Origin: a virus
IMG/VR virus record: IMGVR_UViG_3300028196_001321
Span: 1-64,000 of that record
Length of the DNA: 64,000 nucleotides
Direction: 5' to 3' (one strand)
The translations under genes were made by a program, and so were the position numbers. Shown one piece after another: positions 56,053-63,245 of the stretch. The notes beneath the pieces were generated by a model. That model worked only from the letters and a program-made list of their open reading frames with translations, did not search any database and was not told the origin of the DNA. The first letter of the stretch is position 1. Each line of letters begins with the position of its first letter.

Positions 56053-56913
56053 ATGAACTACTATGACACTTTGGGCATTTCCCGCGGCGCTTCAGCCACA
56101 GATATTAAAAAAGCATACAAGAAACAAAGTATGCAACATCACCCTGATCGTACGGGCGGTGATGATTCCAAGTTCAAAGACATTAACGAAGCATATCAAG
56201 TATTAAAAGATCCACAAAAGAAAGCCATGTATGATCAGTATGGAACTGCTGATCCACAACAAGCAGGACAACATAATATGGGAGATATTAATGATATATT
56301 CTCTCAAATGTTTGGTGGAGATATGAGTGGTCAATTTGGAGACATGTTTGGACAACGTAGACAACAACGTCAACAAAGAAATAAAACTTTAAATATTAAT
56401 TATGATCTAACACTTGAAGATGCATACAAAGGAAAAAATGTAGTATTCGAAATACCATTACCAAGTGGACGTAAACAAACAATTGATACACGTATGCCAG
56501 CAGGCATTGAAAACGGACAGTCAATAAAGTTACGTGGACTAGGTGATGATAGTATTCCAAATGTTCCACCTGGCGACTTAACAATTACGGCTCGTATTTC
56601 TAAAGATCCAAGATTTGTACGTACAGGATGTGATTTACACAAAACAATAGTGTTAACTGTATATGAACTAATACTAGGCTGTAAGGTCGAAATAGAACAC
56701 TTTAATCAAGGATTTTTATTAAACGTTCCTGAAGGAACACAACCAGGTACTGTTTTTAGTATGAAAGAATTGGGTATGCCAATAGTGAATGCCCCTGGCC
56801 TTGGAACGTTATACATAAAAGTAAAGGGAACTGTTCCTAAGAATATAAATGATGCACATAAAGACCTAATTGAGCGAGCGAGGATCTTGACAAAAACTAA
56901 AAAGGAAGTATAG
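56053..56913 (+). CDS. dnaJ: DnaJ/CbpA-like co-chaperone
   Basis: The 286-residue protein has a J domain (residues 1-65) with H30-P31-D32, a Gly/Phe/Gln-rich linker (65-110) and two C-terminal substrate-binding domains. The zinc fingers of DnaJ are missing, so it is of type B (CbpA-like). It would direct host DnaK to phage proteins. It stands first in an early chain with def and clpA. Confidence 0.93.
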   Translation: MNYYDTLGISRGASATDIKKAYKKQSMQHHPDRTGGDDSKFKDINEAYQVLKDPQKKAMYDQYGTADPQQAGQHNMGDINDIFSQMFGGDMSGQFGDMFGQRRQQRQQRNKTLNINYDLTLEDAYKGKNVVFEIPLPSGRKQTIDTRMPAGIENGQSIKLRGLGDDSIPNVPPGDLTITARISKDPRFVRTGCDLHKTIVLTVYELILGCKVEIEHFNQGFLLNVPEGTQPGTVFSMKELGMPIVNAPGLGTLYIKVKGTVPKNINDAHKDLIERARILTKTKKEV

Positions 56914-56921
56914 TATATAAT

Positions 56922-57437
56922 ATGTTAGAAATAATTAAATATCCAGCAGAAGTATTAAACAAGCAAATGCCTGCATTTGACTTTGAAAATCCAATTATGG
57001 ATCCAATTGAACTTAAAGAAAAAATGTTAGAAGCACAATTTGCTAATAAGGGTGTAGGGTTAAGTGCATGTCAAGTTGGCATTGAAACCGCGGCATTTAC
57101 TATGGGCAGTGAACAATACAAAGATAAAGCACAAATCTTTATTAATCCTACTGTATTAGATTCTAGTACTGATGTAGTTTTAGATATTGAAGGTTGTTTA
57201 AGTTTTCCTGGAGTGTTTGTACAAGTTAAAAGACCAACTTGGATTGTTGCAGAGTTTTGGGATCAAAACGGAGAAAAACAAGTAGGAAGAATAGAAGGAT
57301 ATGATGCTCGTTGTTATCTACACGAGTGTGATCATTTAAATGGCATTGTGTTTAAAGACCGTGTTTCAAATTTAAAATGGGATATGGCTAGTAAACGTGC
57401 TAGAAAAAATATTAAAAAAGGATTAATTAATGCTTGA
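56922..57437 (+). CDS. def: Peptide deformylase
   Basis: The 171-residue protein has all three motifs: GVGLSACQVG (Q51), EGCLSFPG (C92) and HECDHLNG (H134, E135, H138). The first motif has Ser where Ala is usual. It removes formyl groups from new proteins. Phage deformylases are known from marine myoviruses. It overlaps clpA by 8 nt, which puts N-terminal processing beside protein degradation. Confidence 0.95.
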   Translation: MLEIIKYPAEVLNKQMPAFDFENPIMDPIELKEKMLEAQFANKGVGLSACQVGIETAAFTMGSEQYKDKAQIFINPTVLDSSTDVVLDIEGCLSFPGVFVQVKRPTWIVAEFWDQNGEKQVGRIEGYDARCYLHECDHLNGIVFKDRVSNLKWDMASKRARKNIKKGLINA

Positions 57438-59703
57438 ACCTAATGAACAGTTAGAAGGAATTTTTGAAGAAGCAATCAAACTTGCTCAAACAGGTGAACA
57501 TGAATATGTAACCATTGAACACTTTGCTATGGCATTAGTTTGTGATGAAGAATTTTCAAAAACACTAGTAGAGTTTGGTGCAGATACAAATGCTATCAAA
57601 AAAGACTTGTCGGCGTTTATTCAAGATAAACTTCAGGATATTATTGTACCTAATTTTAAAGGACGTCCTAAAAAAACACAAGCAATGGAACGTATGCTTA
57701 ATAGAGCATTTACGCAAACACTATTCAGTGGTAGAACTACAATAGATCCAATTGATGTGTTTTTATCATTATTAAAAGAAAAGAAATCATTTTCTGCATT
57801 CTGTATGCGGAAGCATGGTATTGACTCTGAAAAGTTTAGTAACTTTATTGAAGCAGAGCAAATAGTAGGAGAGGCGGCAAGTGAACAGTACAGCATGTCA
57901 CAATTAGAAAAAATTATTTCATCATTCTGTGAAAACCTTTCTGCAAAAGCAAAACGTGGTAAGATTGATCCAGTTATTGGTCGTGCTAACGAAATTGAAG
58001 AAACTGTGCTTATTCTTGCACGTAGACAAAAAGCAAATGTAATGTTGGTTGGTGATCCTGGCGTAGGTAAAACTGCTATTGCTGAAGGACTTGCTGTTGA
58101 AATAGCAAATGATAATGTACCAGAGTTTATTAAAGGTAGTACAGTTTATTCATTAGACATTGGTGCTCTAGTAGCAGGTAGCAAATATAGAGGTGACTTT
58201 GAAGAACGTTTAAAAATGGTTATCCATGCATTAGAGAAAAAAGAAAAAGCAATCTTGTTCATTGACGAAGCACATATGATGAGTGGTGCTGGTTCAGGCG
58301 GTAGTGGACAATCAAATGATATGGCTAATATGTTAAAGCCTGCATTAGGTAAAGGAACTATCAAAGTAGTTGCTTCAACTACATGGGAAGAATATCGTAA
58401 GCACTTTGAAAAGGATCGTGCATTAATGCGTAGATTCCAACGTGTAACAGTTGACGAACCTACAGCAGAAGTTACTATAGATATTTTACATGGACTTAAA
58501 AAGTATTATGAAGCACATCACGGTGTAACAATTACCGACAAAGCAATTAATGGTGCTGTATCATATTCAGAAAAGTATATGGCAGATAAGAAACTACCAG
58601 ATAAAGCAATTGATATTATCGACCGTGCTGGTGCTAGGTTTAAAGTTAAAGATGAAGAAAACGGTATAGTAGATCATGATCAGGTTGTTTTTGAAGTAAG
58701 TAAAATGACAAACTTACCATTAGAGCAAATTGCATCAAAAGAAACTGAAACACTTAAAGATTTAGAAGGTGGAATGAAAACAAAAGTATATGGGCAAGAT
58801 GAAGCCATTGACGGACTACTTGATAAAATCTTTATTGCACAAGCAGGACTAAAATCACTTAATAAACCCGTTGGTTCATTCTTGTTTGTTGGTCCTACTG
58901 GTTGTGGTAAAACAGAAACAGCAAAAGTACTTGCAAGTGAAATGGGTACTGAACTTGTACGTTTTGATATGAGTGAATTCCAAGAAAGACATTCAGTTGC
59001 TAAATTTATAGGTGCACCTCCAGGATATGTAGGATTCGAAGAAGACGCAGGTCAACTTATTACTAAACTACAAGAACATCCTAATTGTGTACTGTTGTTA
59101 GACGAAATTGAAAAAGCACACAAAGATGTTTCAAATGTGTTGTTAGGATTAATGGACAATGGATTTGTTACAGGTTCAAATGGTAAAAAAGCAGATGCTC
59201 GTAATGCTATTGTTATTATGACATCTAACTTAGGTGCTAGAGAGATGGAGAAAAATGGTATTGGTTTTGGTGACATGGATCGTTCAGGAGAACAAGACAA
59301 TGCAGTAACAGATTTCTTTGCACCAGAATTTAGAAACAGACTTGATGGTATTATTAAGTTTGATAAACTAGAAAGATCAACTATGATGCTAATTGTAGAT
59401 AAGTTTATTAAAGAAGTTAACGATATGTTAGCAGACAAAGGTATACTTATTGAACTTACTGATACAGTCAAAGAGTTTTTAGTTAAAAAAGGATTCAACA
59501 AAAAAATGGGTGCGAGACCATTGCAACGTGTTATCGATGATCAAATTAAAAAGCCAATGAGTAAAGAAGTACTGTTTGGTAAGTTGGTTAACGGTGGACA
59601 TGTTACTGTTGATTTAGAGGGCGAAAATATTACGTTAGATATAAAGGAATTTATGCCAACGTTAGGAAAGGATACCCAAGTTGAAGACCTCGCACACGAC
59701 TAA
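57430..59703 (+). CDS. clpA: ClpA AAA+ unfoldase
   Basis: The 757-residue protein matches ClpA in length and layout. It has an N-domain (1-150) and a first AAA domain with GDPGVGKT (208-215). The second AAA domain has GPTGCGKT (488-495), Walker B LLLDEIEKAH and a sensor-2 region. The loop NGIGFGD carries I611-G612-F613, the site that docks on ClpP. With ClpS and two ClpP it should form ClpAPS. No middle domain is present, which separates it from ClpB and ClpC. Confidence 0.96.
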   Translation: MLEPNEQLEGIFEEAIKLAQTGEHEYVTIEHFAMALVCDEEFSKTLVEFGADTNAIKKDLSAFIQDKLQDIIVPNFKGRPKKTQAMERMLNRAFTQTLFSGRTTIDPIDVFLSLLKEKKSFSAFCMRKHGIDSEKFSNFIEAEQIVGEAASEQYSMSQLEKIISSFCENLSAKAKRGKIDPVIGRANEIEETVLILARRQKANVMLVGDPGVGKTAIAEGLAVEIANDNVPEFIKGSTVYSLDIGALVAGSKYRGDFEERLKMVIHALEKKEKAILFIDEAHMMSGAGSGGSGQSNDMANMLKPALGKGTIKVVASTTWEEYRKHFEKDRALMRRFQRVTVDEPTAEVTIDILHGLKKYYEAHHGVTITDKAINGAVSYSEKYMADKKLPDKAIDIIDRAGARFKVKDEENGIVDHDQVVFEVSKMTNLPLEQIASKETETLKDLEGGMKTKVYGQDEAIDGLLDKIFIAQAGLKSLNKPVGSFLFVGPTGCGKTETAKVLASEMGTELVRFDMSEFQERHSVAKFIGAPPGYVGFEEDAGQLITKLQEHPNCVLLLDEIEKAHKDVSNVLLGLMDNGFVTGSNGKKADARNAIVIMTSNLGAREMEKNGIGFGDMDRSGEQDNAVTDFFAPEFRNRLDGIIKFDKLERSTMMLIVDKFIKEVNDMLADKGILIELTDTVKEFLVKKGFNKKMGARPLQRVIDDQIKKPMSKEVLFGKLVNGGHVTVDLEGENITLDIKEFMPTLGKDTQVEDLAHD

Positions 59704-60403
59704 ACTTTTTTATAAAAAGTACAAGTACAAAGCAGTTGTAAAGACACCAAGAACTAGTTTTATTCGATATGCTAAACGTAGTGATATTGAATCACTGTTT
59801 AATGCAGAACGGATGGAACAATGGAAAGGCATAGGTGACTTAAACTATGCATATAGTTCTTTATCATTAGGTGTAAACGATGGAAAGCATAGATCACATA
59901 AAGAAATATGGGAAAATAGGTTTACCTTGTATAAGTTATACAATTGGATTCAAGAACATTACATTCATGAAGAACATAAGATTCGTAATGAAGGTGACAA
60001 ACTTGGATTCTTTACAAACGATAAAATAGTATGGGAAAACTTCTGTGGCACATTTAAAGATCATTTACACGAAATGATTTGGCCTAAAAATAAAAAGCAA
60101 GAAGATTACTTTACTAATAACCCAAATAATGTAATCTGTGAACGTTTACCATATGACAAATACAGATTTAAAATACATCTAAGAGGAAAACTAGTACGTC
60201 AAGCAGGGTTTGAAGAATGGGTAGAAAACTATGCAGGCGAATTAAAAGCATCAAAAAAATTAATTGAAAATTGCTACTATTCCGATGGAAGATTTTTGTA
60301 CTCAACAGATTCACAGATGTTACTGTTGTTACAAATGTATTTAGGCGATACAATTAGAAGCACACAACAATATATAACAGAGGCAGAACTAAATGAACAA
60401 TAA
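59681..60403 (+). CDS. Uncharacterised protein
   Basis: The 240-residue basic protein starts inside clpA (23-nt overlap) and is rich in aromatic and charged residues (WKGIGDLNYAYSSLSLGVND, IWENRFTLYKLYNWIQEHYI). I know no family. Coupling to clpA raises the possibility of a substrate or adaptor role. It overlaps the next gene by 11 nt. Confidence 0.76.
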   Translation: MKTSHTTKLFYKKYKYKAVVKTPRTSFIRYAKRSDIESLFNAERMEQWKGIGDLNYAYSSLSLGVNDGKHRSHKEIWENRFTLYKLYNWIQEHYIHEEHKIRNEGDKLGFFTNDKIVWENFCGTFKDHLHEMIWPKNKKQEDYFTNNPNNVICERLPYDKYRFKIHLRGKLVRQAGFEEWVENYAGELKASKKLIENCYYSDGRFLYSTDSQMLLLLQMYLGDTIRSTQQYITEAELNEQ

Positions 60404-60671
60404 AATAATTAAAGAACTAATCAAACGTAAAATAATCAAACACGGTACAACAATCAATGCTACTGTAAGGGCAAACGGTATTGGAGGTCAAGTAGTTGAA
60501 GTACCTAAAGATATCGATGTTACTATTGCTAATGAGAAAGGTATAGTTGCATGGGAACTTGACTATGCTGGTAGAGACCACAAATACAACGTTAAATTAA
60601 CGGATATTAATGATGTTGAAGGTATGGAAATTACTAGGTTAGCAAAAGCCTATAAGATTAAAATTACATAA
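60393..60671 (+). CDS. Small uncharacterised protein
   Basis: The 92-residue protein has a helical basic start (IIKELIKRKIIKHGTTINAT) and a beta-rich remainder. It is coupled to the upstream gene and ends just before a late box. Family unknown. Confidence 0.7.
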   Translation: MNNKIIKELIKRKIIKHGTTINATVRANGIGGQVVEVPKDIDVTIANEKGIVAWELDYAGRDHKYNVKLTDINDVEGMEITRLAKAYKIKIT

Positions 60672-60674
60672 ATA
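60668..60674 (+). promoter_or_regulatory. Late promoter box, 5 nt before ATG
   Basis: ATAAATA overlaps the previous stop and lies 5 nt before the ATG at 60680. Confidence 0.7.
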
Positions 60675-60679
60675 ACTGT

Positions 60680-61063
60680 ATGCCAGCGAACAGTACAACA
60701 TTACAATTTATCGATCAGGACGGAACAACAATTTCGGCCGTAGCACAAACACCTGAAGCAGATAGTACACAAACAGTTTTAACTTCAGATAAAGTTAAAG
60801 GTGACGGATACTATAAAGGTGGAGATGGTCTACATACTGTACATTACAGTATTACAGATTTTTCAGGAGAAGTCAAAATGCAGGCTTCGTTAGCCACTTC
60901 GCCTGCGGGATCTGACTGGTTTGATATTGCAGGAACAACATATACAACAGGTGCAGATACCGATACTGACTTTGTTGCTAACTTTACAGGTAACTTTGTT
61001 TGGTTAAGAGCAATAGCAACATATACAAATGGACGTATTAATTCAATTAAGGTAAACTACTAA
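60680..61063 (+). CDS. Small beta-rich virion-type protein
   Basis: The 127-residue protein is Thr/Gly-rich and likely all beta (VHYSITDFSGEVKMQASLAT, FTGNFVWLRAIATYTNG). Such sequences occur in head decoration or tail proteins. It has a late promoter. The stop overlaps the next ATG. Confidence 0.74.
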   Translation: MPANSTTLQFIDQDGTTISAVAQTPEADSTQTVLTSDKVKGDGYYKGGDGLHTVHYSITDFSGEVKMQASLATSPAGSDWFDIAGTTYTTGADTDTDFVANFTGNFVWLRAIATYTNGRINSIKVNY

Positions 61064-61350
61064 TGAACGAACACTTTATAAGATTTATTTTTAATGAAGA
61101 TCAAGGCGATGCTTTTTTAAAAGTGTTTGCAGGAGCAATGGCTTCAACTGTAAACGAAAATTTAAATGAAAGCACTCAAGGCGACATTATGTTTGAGTCA
61201 TACACTACAGAAGGTATGCATGTATACGAAGTTGCACTAAACAATGATATCGACGATGCTACAGCAGAAGAAATGGCTAACGTTGTTGCGAAAGCCATTC
61301 CAAAAGATTTTGATATTGAAGTAAGCGGTGGCGACGACTCTAGTCGCTAA
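61063..61350 (+). CDS. Small acidic protein
   Basis: The 95-residue acidic protein is alpha/beta and ends IEVSGGDDSSR. No family is recognised. It converges with the minus-strand gene, overlapping by 11 nt. Confidence 0.7.
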   Translation: MNEHFIRFIFNEDQGDAFLKVFAGAMASTVNENLNESTQGDIMFESYTTEGMHVYEVALNNDIDDATAEEMANVVAKAIPKDFDIEVSGGDDSSR

Positions 61351-62023
61351 TTTTAAGATAATTTACTAAAGTTTCTTTACAGTCATACCATTTGCTTTGG
61401 TTATGATTTTTTACTTTGAAATCTAAGTTATATTCATTACCCTCAACTAACTTATCCACTTTCCAATCAGTAGGATGTTTACTACTAAAATGTGTGATCA
61501 AATTACCGTCACTTATAAAAGTATAAACATGAAAGTCACGTGTTCTAATATAACGTGCTTCGTGTAGCAATGCACGTACAGATACTTTGGCGCCTTTAGT
61601 AGCAATGTGTTTTGAATCACTTATTTCTTTAACAAATAATTCTCTCTGTATTTCTTGTTCGTAAAGTGAAGGCAACGGAGCAATGAACCCTAAGTCTTTG
61701 CGTGTAACTGTGTCTTTTGTAATAATTTGGTATATACGGTCTGTAAAGTCATTTGAAGAATCCGATAACACTTTAAATATCAACCCTTGATAATGGTTGT
61801 AAATGTCTTCGGTTATATCTTGACAACTACCATCAATAAAGAAATCTCCAGTATCATAAAAGTCTTTCATCATTTGTTTATTACTCTTTGCAGTAACTGA
61901 CTCTAATGAACCGTTTTCTGTTTTGATATATTCCCAAGTATTTTCTTTTCTATACGACCCGATAATATTATATGCTTGTACAGCCAGATTGATAGCATCT
62001 TTAATTGGAATTTCTTTTTGCAT
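61340..62023 (-). CDS. Uncharacterised minus-strand early protein
   Basis: The 227-residue protein has a helical start (IPIKDAINLAVQAYNIIGSY) and an alpha/beta C-terminal part (RALLHEARYIRTRDFHVYTF, then FISDGNLITHF). I do not recognise it. A perfect early promoter on the minus strand precedes it, and AAAGGAAA is its ribosome-binding site. Confidence 0.76.
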   Translation of the reverse strand: MQKEIPIKDAINLAVQAYNIIGSYRKENTWEYIKTENGSLESVTAKSNKQMMKDFYDTGDFFIDGSCQDITEDIYNHYQGLIFKVLSDSSNDFTDRIYQIITKDTVTRKDLGFIAPLPSLYEQEIQRELFVKEISDSKHIATKGAKVSVRALLHEARYIRTRDFHVYTFISDGNLITHFSSKHPTDWKVDKLVEGNEYNLDFKVKNHNQSKWYDCKETLVNYLKISD

Positions 62024-62054
62024 TTTGGATTTCCTTTTGCCTAACTATACTTAT

Positions 62055-62083
62055 ATTATAGTTGGTTTTACCACTCTTGTCAA
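62055..62083 (-). promoter_or_regulatory. Early sigma70-type promoter (minus strand)
   Basis: On the minus strand: TTGACA (62083-62078), 17-bp spacer, TATAAT (62060-62055). It is a perfect consensus for the gene at 61340-62023. Confidence 0.9.
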
Positions 62084-62110
62084 CCATTTTTATTTTGGTA
62101 AAATAAAAAC

Positions 62111-62139
62111 TTGATTTTTACAACGATTTGTTGTATTAT
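62111..62139 (+). promoter_or_regulatory. Early sigma70-type promoter
   Basis: TTGATT (62111-62116), 17-bp spacer, TATTAT (62134-62139). It stands back to back with the minus-strand promoter and drives the gene at 62200. Confidence 0.8.
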
Positions 62140-62199
62140 GTATATAGTATGTTTAATTTAATTAAGCACTTTTTTAATAATCTAAACAAGGAGATAGAA

Positions 62200-62511
62200 A
62201 TGGCTAGAACAAAACAATTTGTTGTATACACTAGAGAATTTCAAAAAGGAAACGTAAACTCAAAAGTTGGCGTGTTCGTTGAAGAAGCAAACAAATACAT
62301 GGTTAACGGATCAGTTAACGGTGGAGCAATTAAATTTGCAAATCTAAAAATGACTAGACCAACTGCTACTAGAAAATTAGTAGATGCTGGTTATGACTTT
62401 AATGTAAGAGTACTAGGTACTACATCATTACAAGGCGCAATGGCAATGAAATCAGAATTAGTTAACTTGTTATCAAGCACTAACAAAACTGTAATCAACC
62501 AAGCGGCATAA
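62200..62511 (+). CDS. Small basic early protein
   Basis: The 103-residue basic protein (MARTKQFVVYTREFQKGNVN) is Ala/Asn-rich with a helical C-terminus. AAGGAG (62188-62193) sets the ATG at 62200; an in-frame ATG at 62149 near the transcription start would add 17 residues. It may bind nucleic acid. No family is recognised. Confidence 0.75.
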   Translation: MARTKQFVVYTREFQKGNVNSKVGVFVEEANKYMVNGSVNGGAIKFANLKMTRPTATRKLVDAGYDFNVRVLGTTSLQGAMAMKSELVNLLSSTNKTVINQAA

Positions 62512-62524
62512 ATTGGATAAACAG

Positions 62525-62549
62525 AGTGGCGTTTCGACGCCACTTTGGC
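62525..62549 (+). terminator. Hairpin behind the small basic protein
   Basis: AGTGGCGT (62525-62532) and ACGCCACT (62537-62544) pair perfectly around TTCG. Only a short T-run follows, so termination may be partial. Confidence 0.6.
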
Positions 62550-62560
62550 TAAACAAAGTC

Positions 62561-62589
62561 TTTACAAACTTATTATTAGACTGTATTAT
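62561..62589 (+). promoter_or_regulatory. Early sigma70-type promoter
   Basis: TTTACA (62561-62566), 17-bp spacer, TATTAT (62584-62589). It serves the winged-helix gene. Confidence 0.75.
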
Positions 62590-62639
62590 ATACAAGTGAA
62601 TGTGAAAATAGTTTTCGCATAGACAACTAGGAGAAAATA

Positions 62640-62897
62640 ATGTCAAACACAATTCAATCAAAAGTACTAACAGCCCTTTCAAACGGCAACGAACTTACAG
62701 CAAAACAAATCAAATCACGTTTTGGTGCAGGTAACCCGGCCGCAGTAATTCAGGCACTAAGGTTTTCAGGTTATTCAATCTACTTGAACACTCACACTGA
62801 TACAAAGGGTAGAGTAACTAACAAGTATCGTTTAGGTACTGCAAGTCGTAAAGTAATTGCGGCTGGTTACAAAGCACTTGCTACAAAAGTAGCCTAA
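62640..62897 (+). CDS. Winged-helix DNA-binding protein
   Basis: The 85-residue protein has a helix-turn-helix (LTALSNGNELTAKQIKSRFG, then AAVIQALRFSGY) and a basic wing with YLNTHTDTKGRVTNKYRLG. Marine T4-like phages often have such small regulators. AGGAG precedes the ATG. The gene is bounded by its own early promoter and a strong terminator. Confidence 0.82.
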   Translation: MSNTIQSKVLTALSNGNELTAKQIKSRFGAGNPAAVIQALRFSGYSIYLNTHTDTKGRVTNKYRLGTASRKVIAAGYKALATKVA

Positions 62898-62911
62898 GTA
62901 ACACATTGAAG

Positions 62912-62937
62912 AAAGACCCCTTCGGGGGTCTTTTTTT
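62912..62937 (+). terminator. Strong Rho-independent terminator
   Basis: AAAGACCCC (62912-62920), loop TTCG, then GGGGTCTTT continuing into a T-run to 62937. Confidence 0.93.
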
Positions 62938-62967
62938 ATACCTACATTTTCAACAACGGAGATATAA

Positions 62968-63201
62968 ATGGCTCAATACAGGGAAGAACTACCAAAAACA
63001 GTTTCAGTAACATGTACGGATAACGAGAAAGTAGTTGAGGCAGATTTGTTCTCATATCAAGAAGATAAGCACATGGACGTAATCCTTAATACAGTGCGTG
63101 TACGCTTGGTTTGGAAAGGCAGATATTTTGTAGGTAATCAATTCGGCTATGAATTTACAGCAAAGCCACCACATAAGGTAGTATTCAAACAGCACCGTTA
63201 A
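62968..63201 (+). CDS. Small uncharacterised protein
   Basis: The 77-residue protein is beta-rich and basic (VRVRLVWKGRYFVGNQFGYE), possibly with an SH3-like fold. CGGAGA lies before the ATG. No family is recognised. Confidence 0.72.
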   Translation: MAQYREELPKTVSVTCTDNEKVVEADLFSYQEDKHMDVILNTVRVRLVWKGRYFVGNQFGYEFTAKPPHKVVFKQHR

Positions 63202-63216
63202 ATGATCCGTTCTATA

Positions 63217-63223
63217 ATAAATA
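63217..63223 (+). promoter_or_regulatory. Late promoter box with leader
   Basis: ATAAATA, then AAGGAGAG (63231-63238) and the ATG at 63246. Confidence 0.65.
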
Positions 63224-63245
63224 CTCACATAAGGAGAGTATAACT

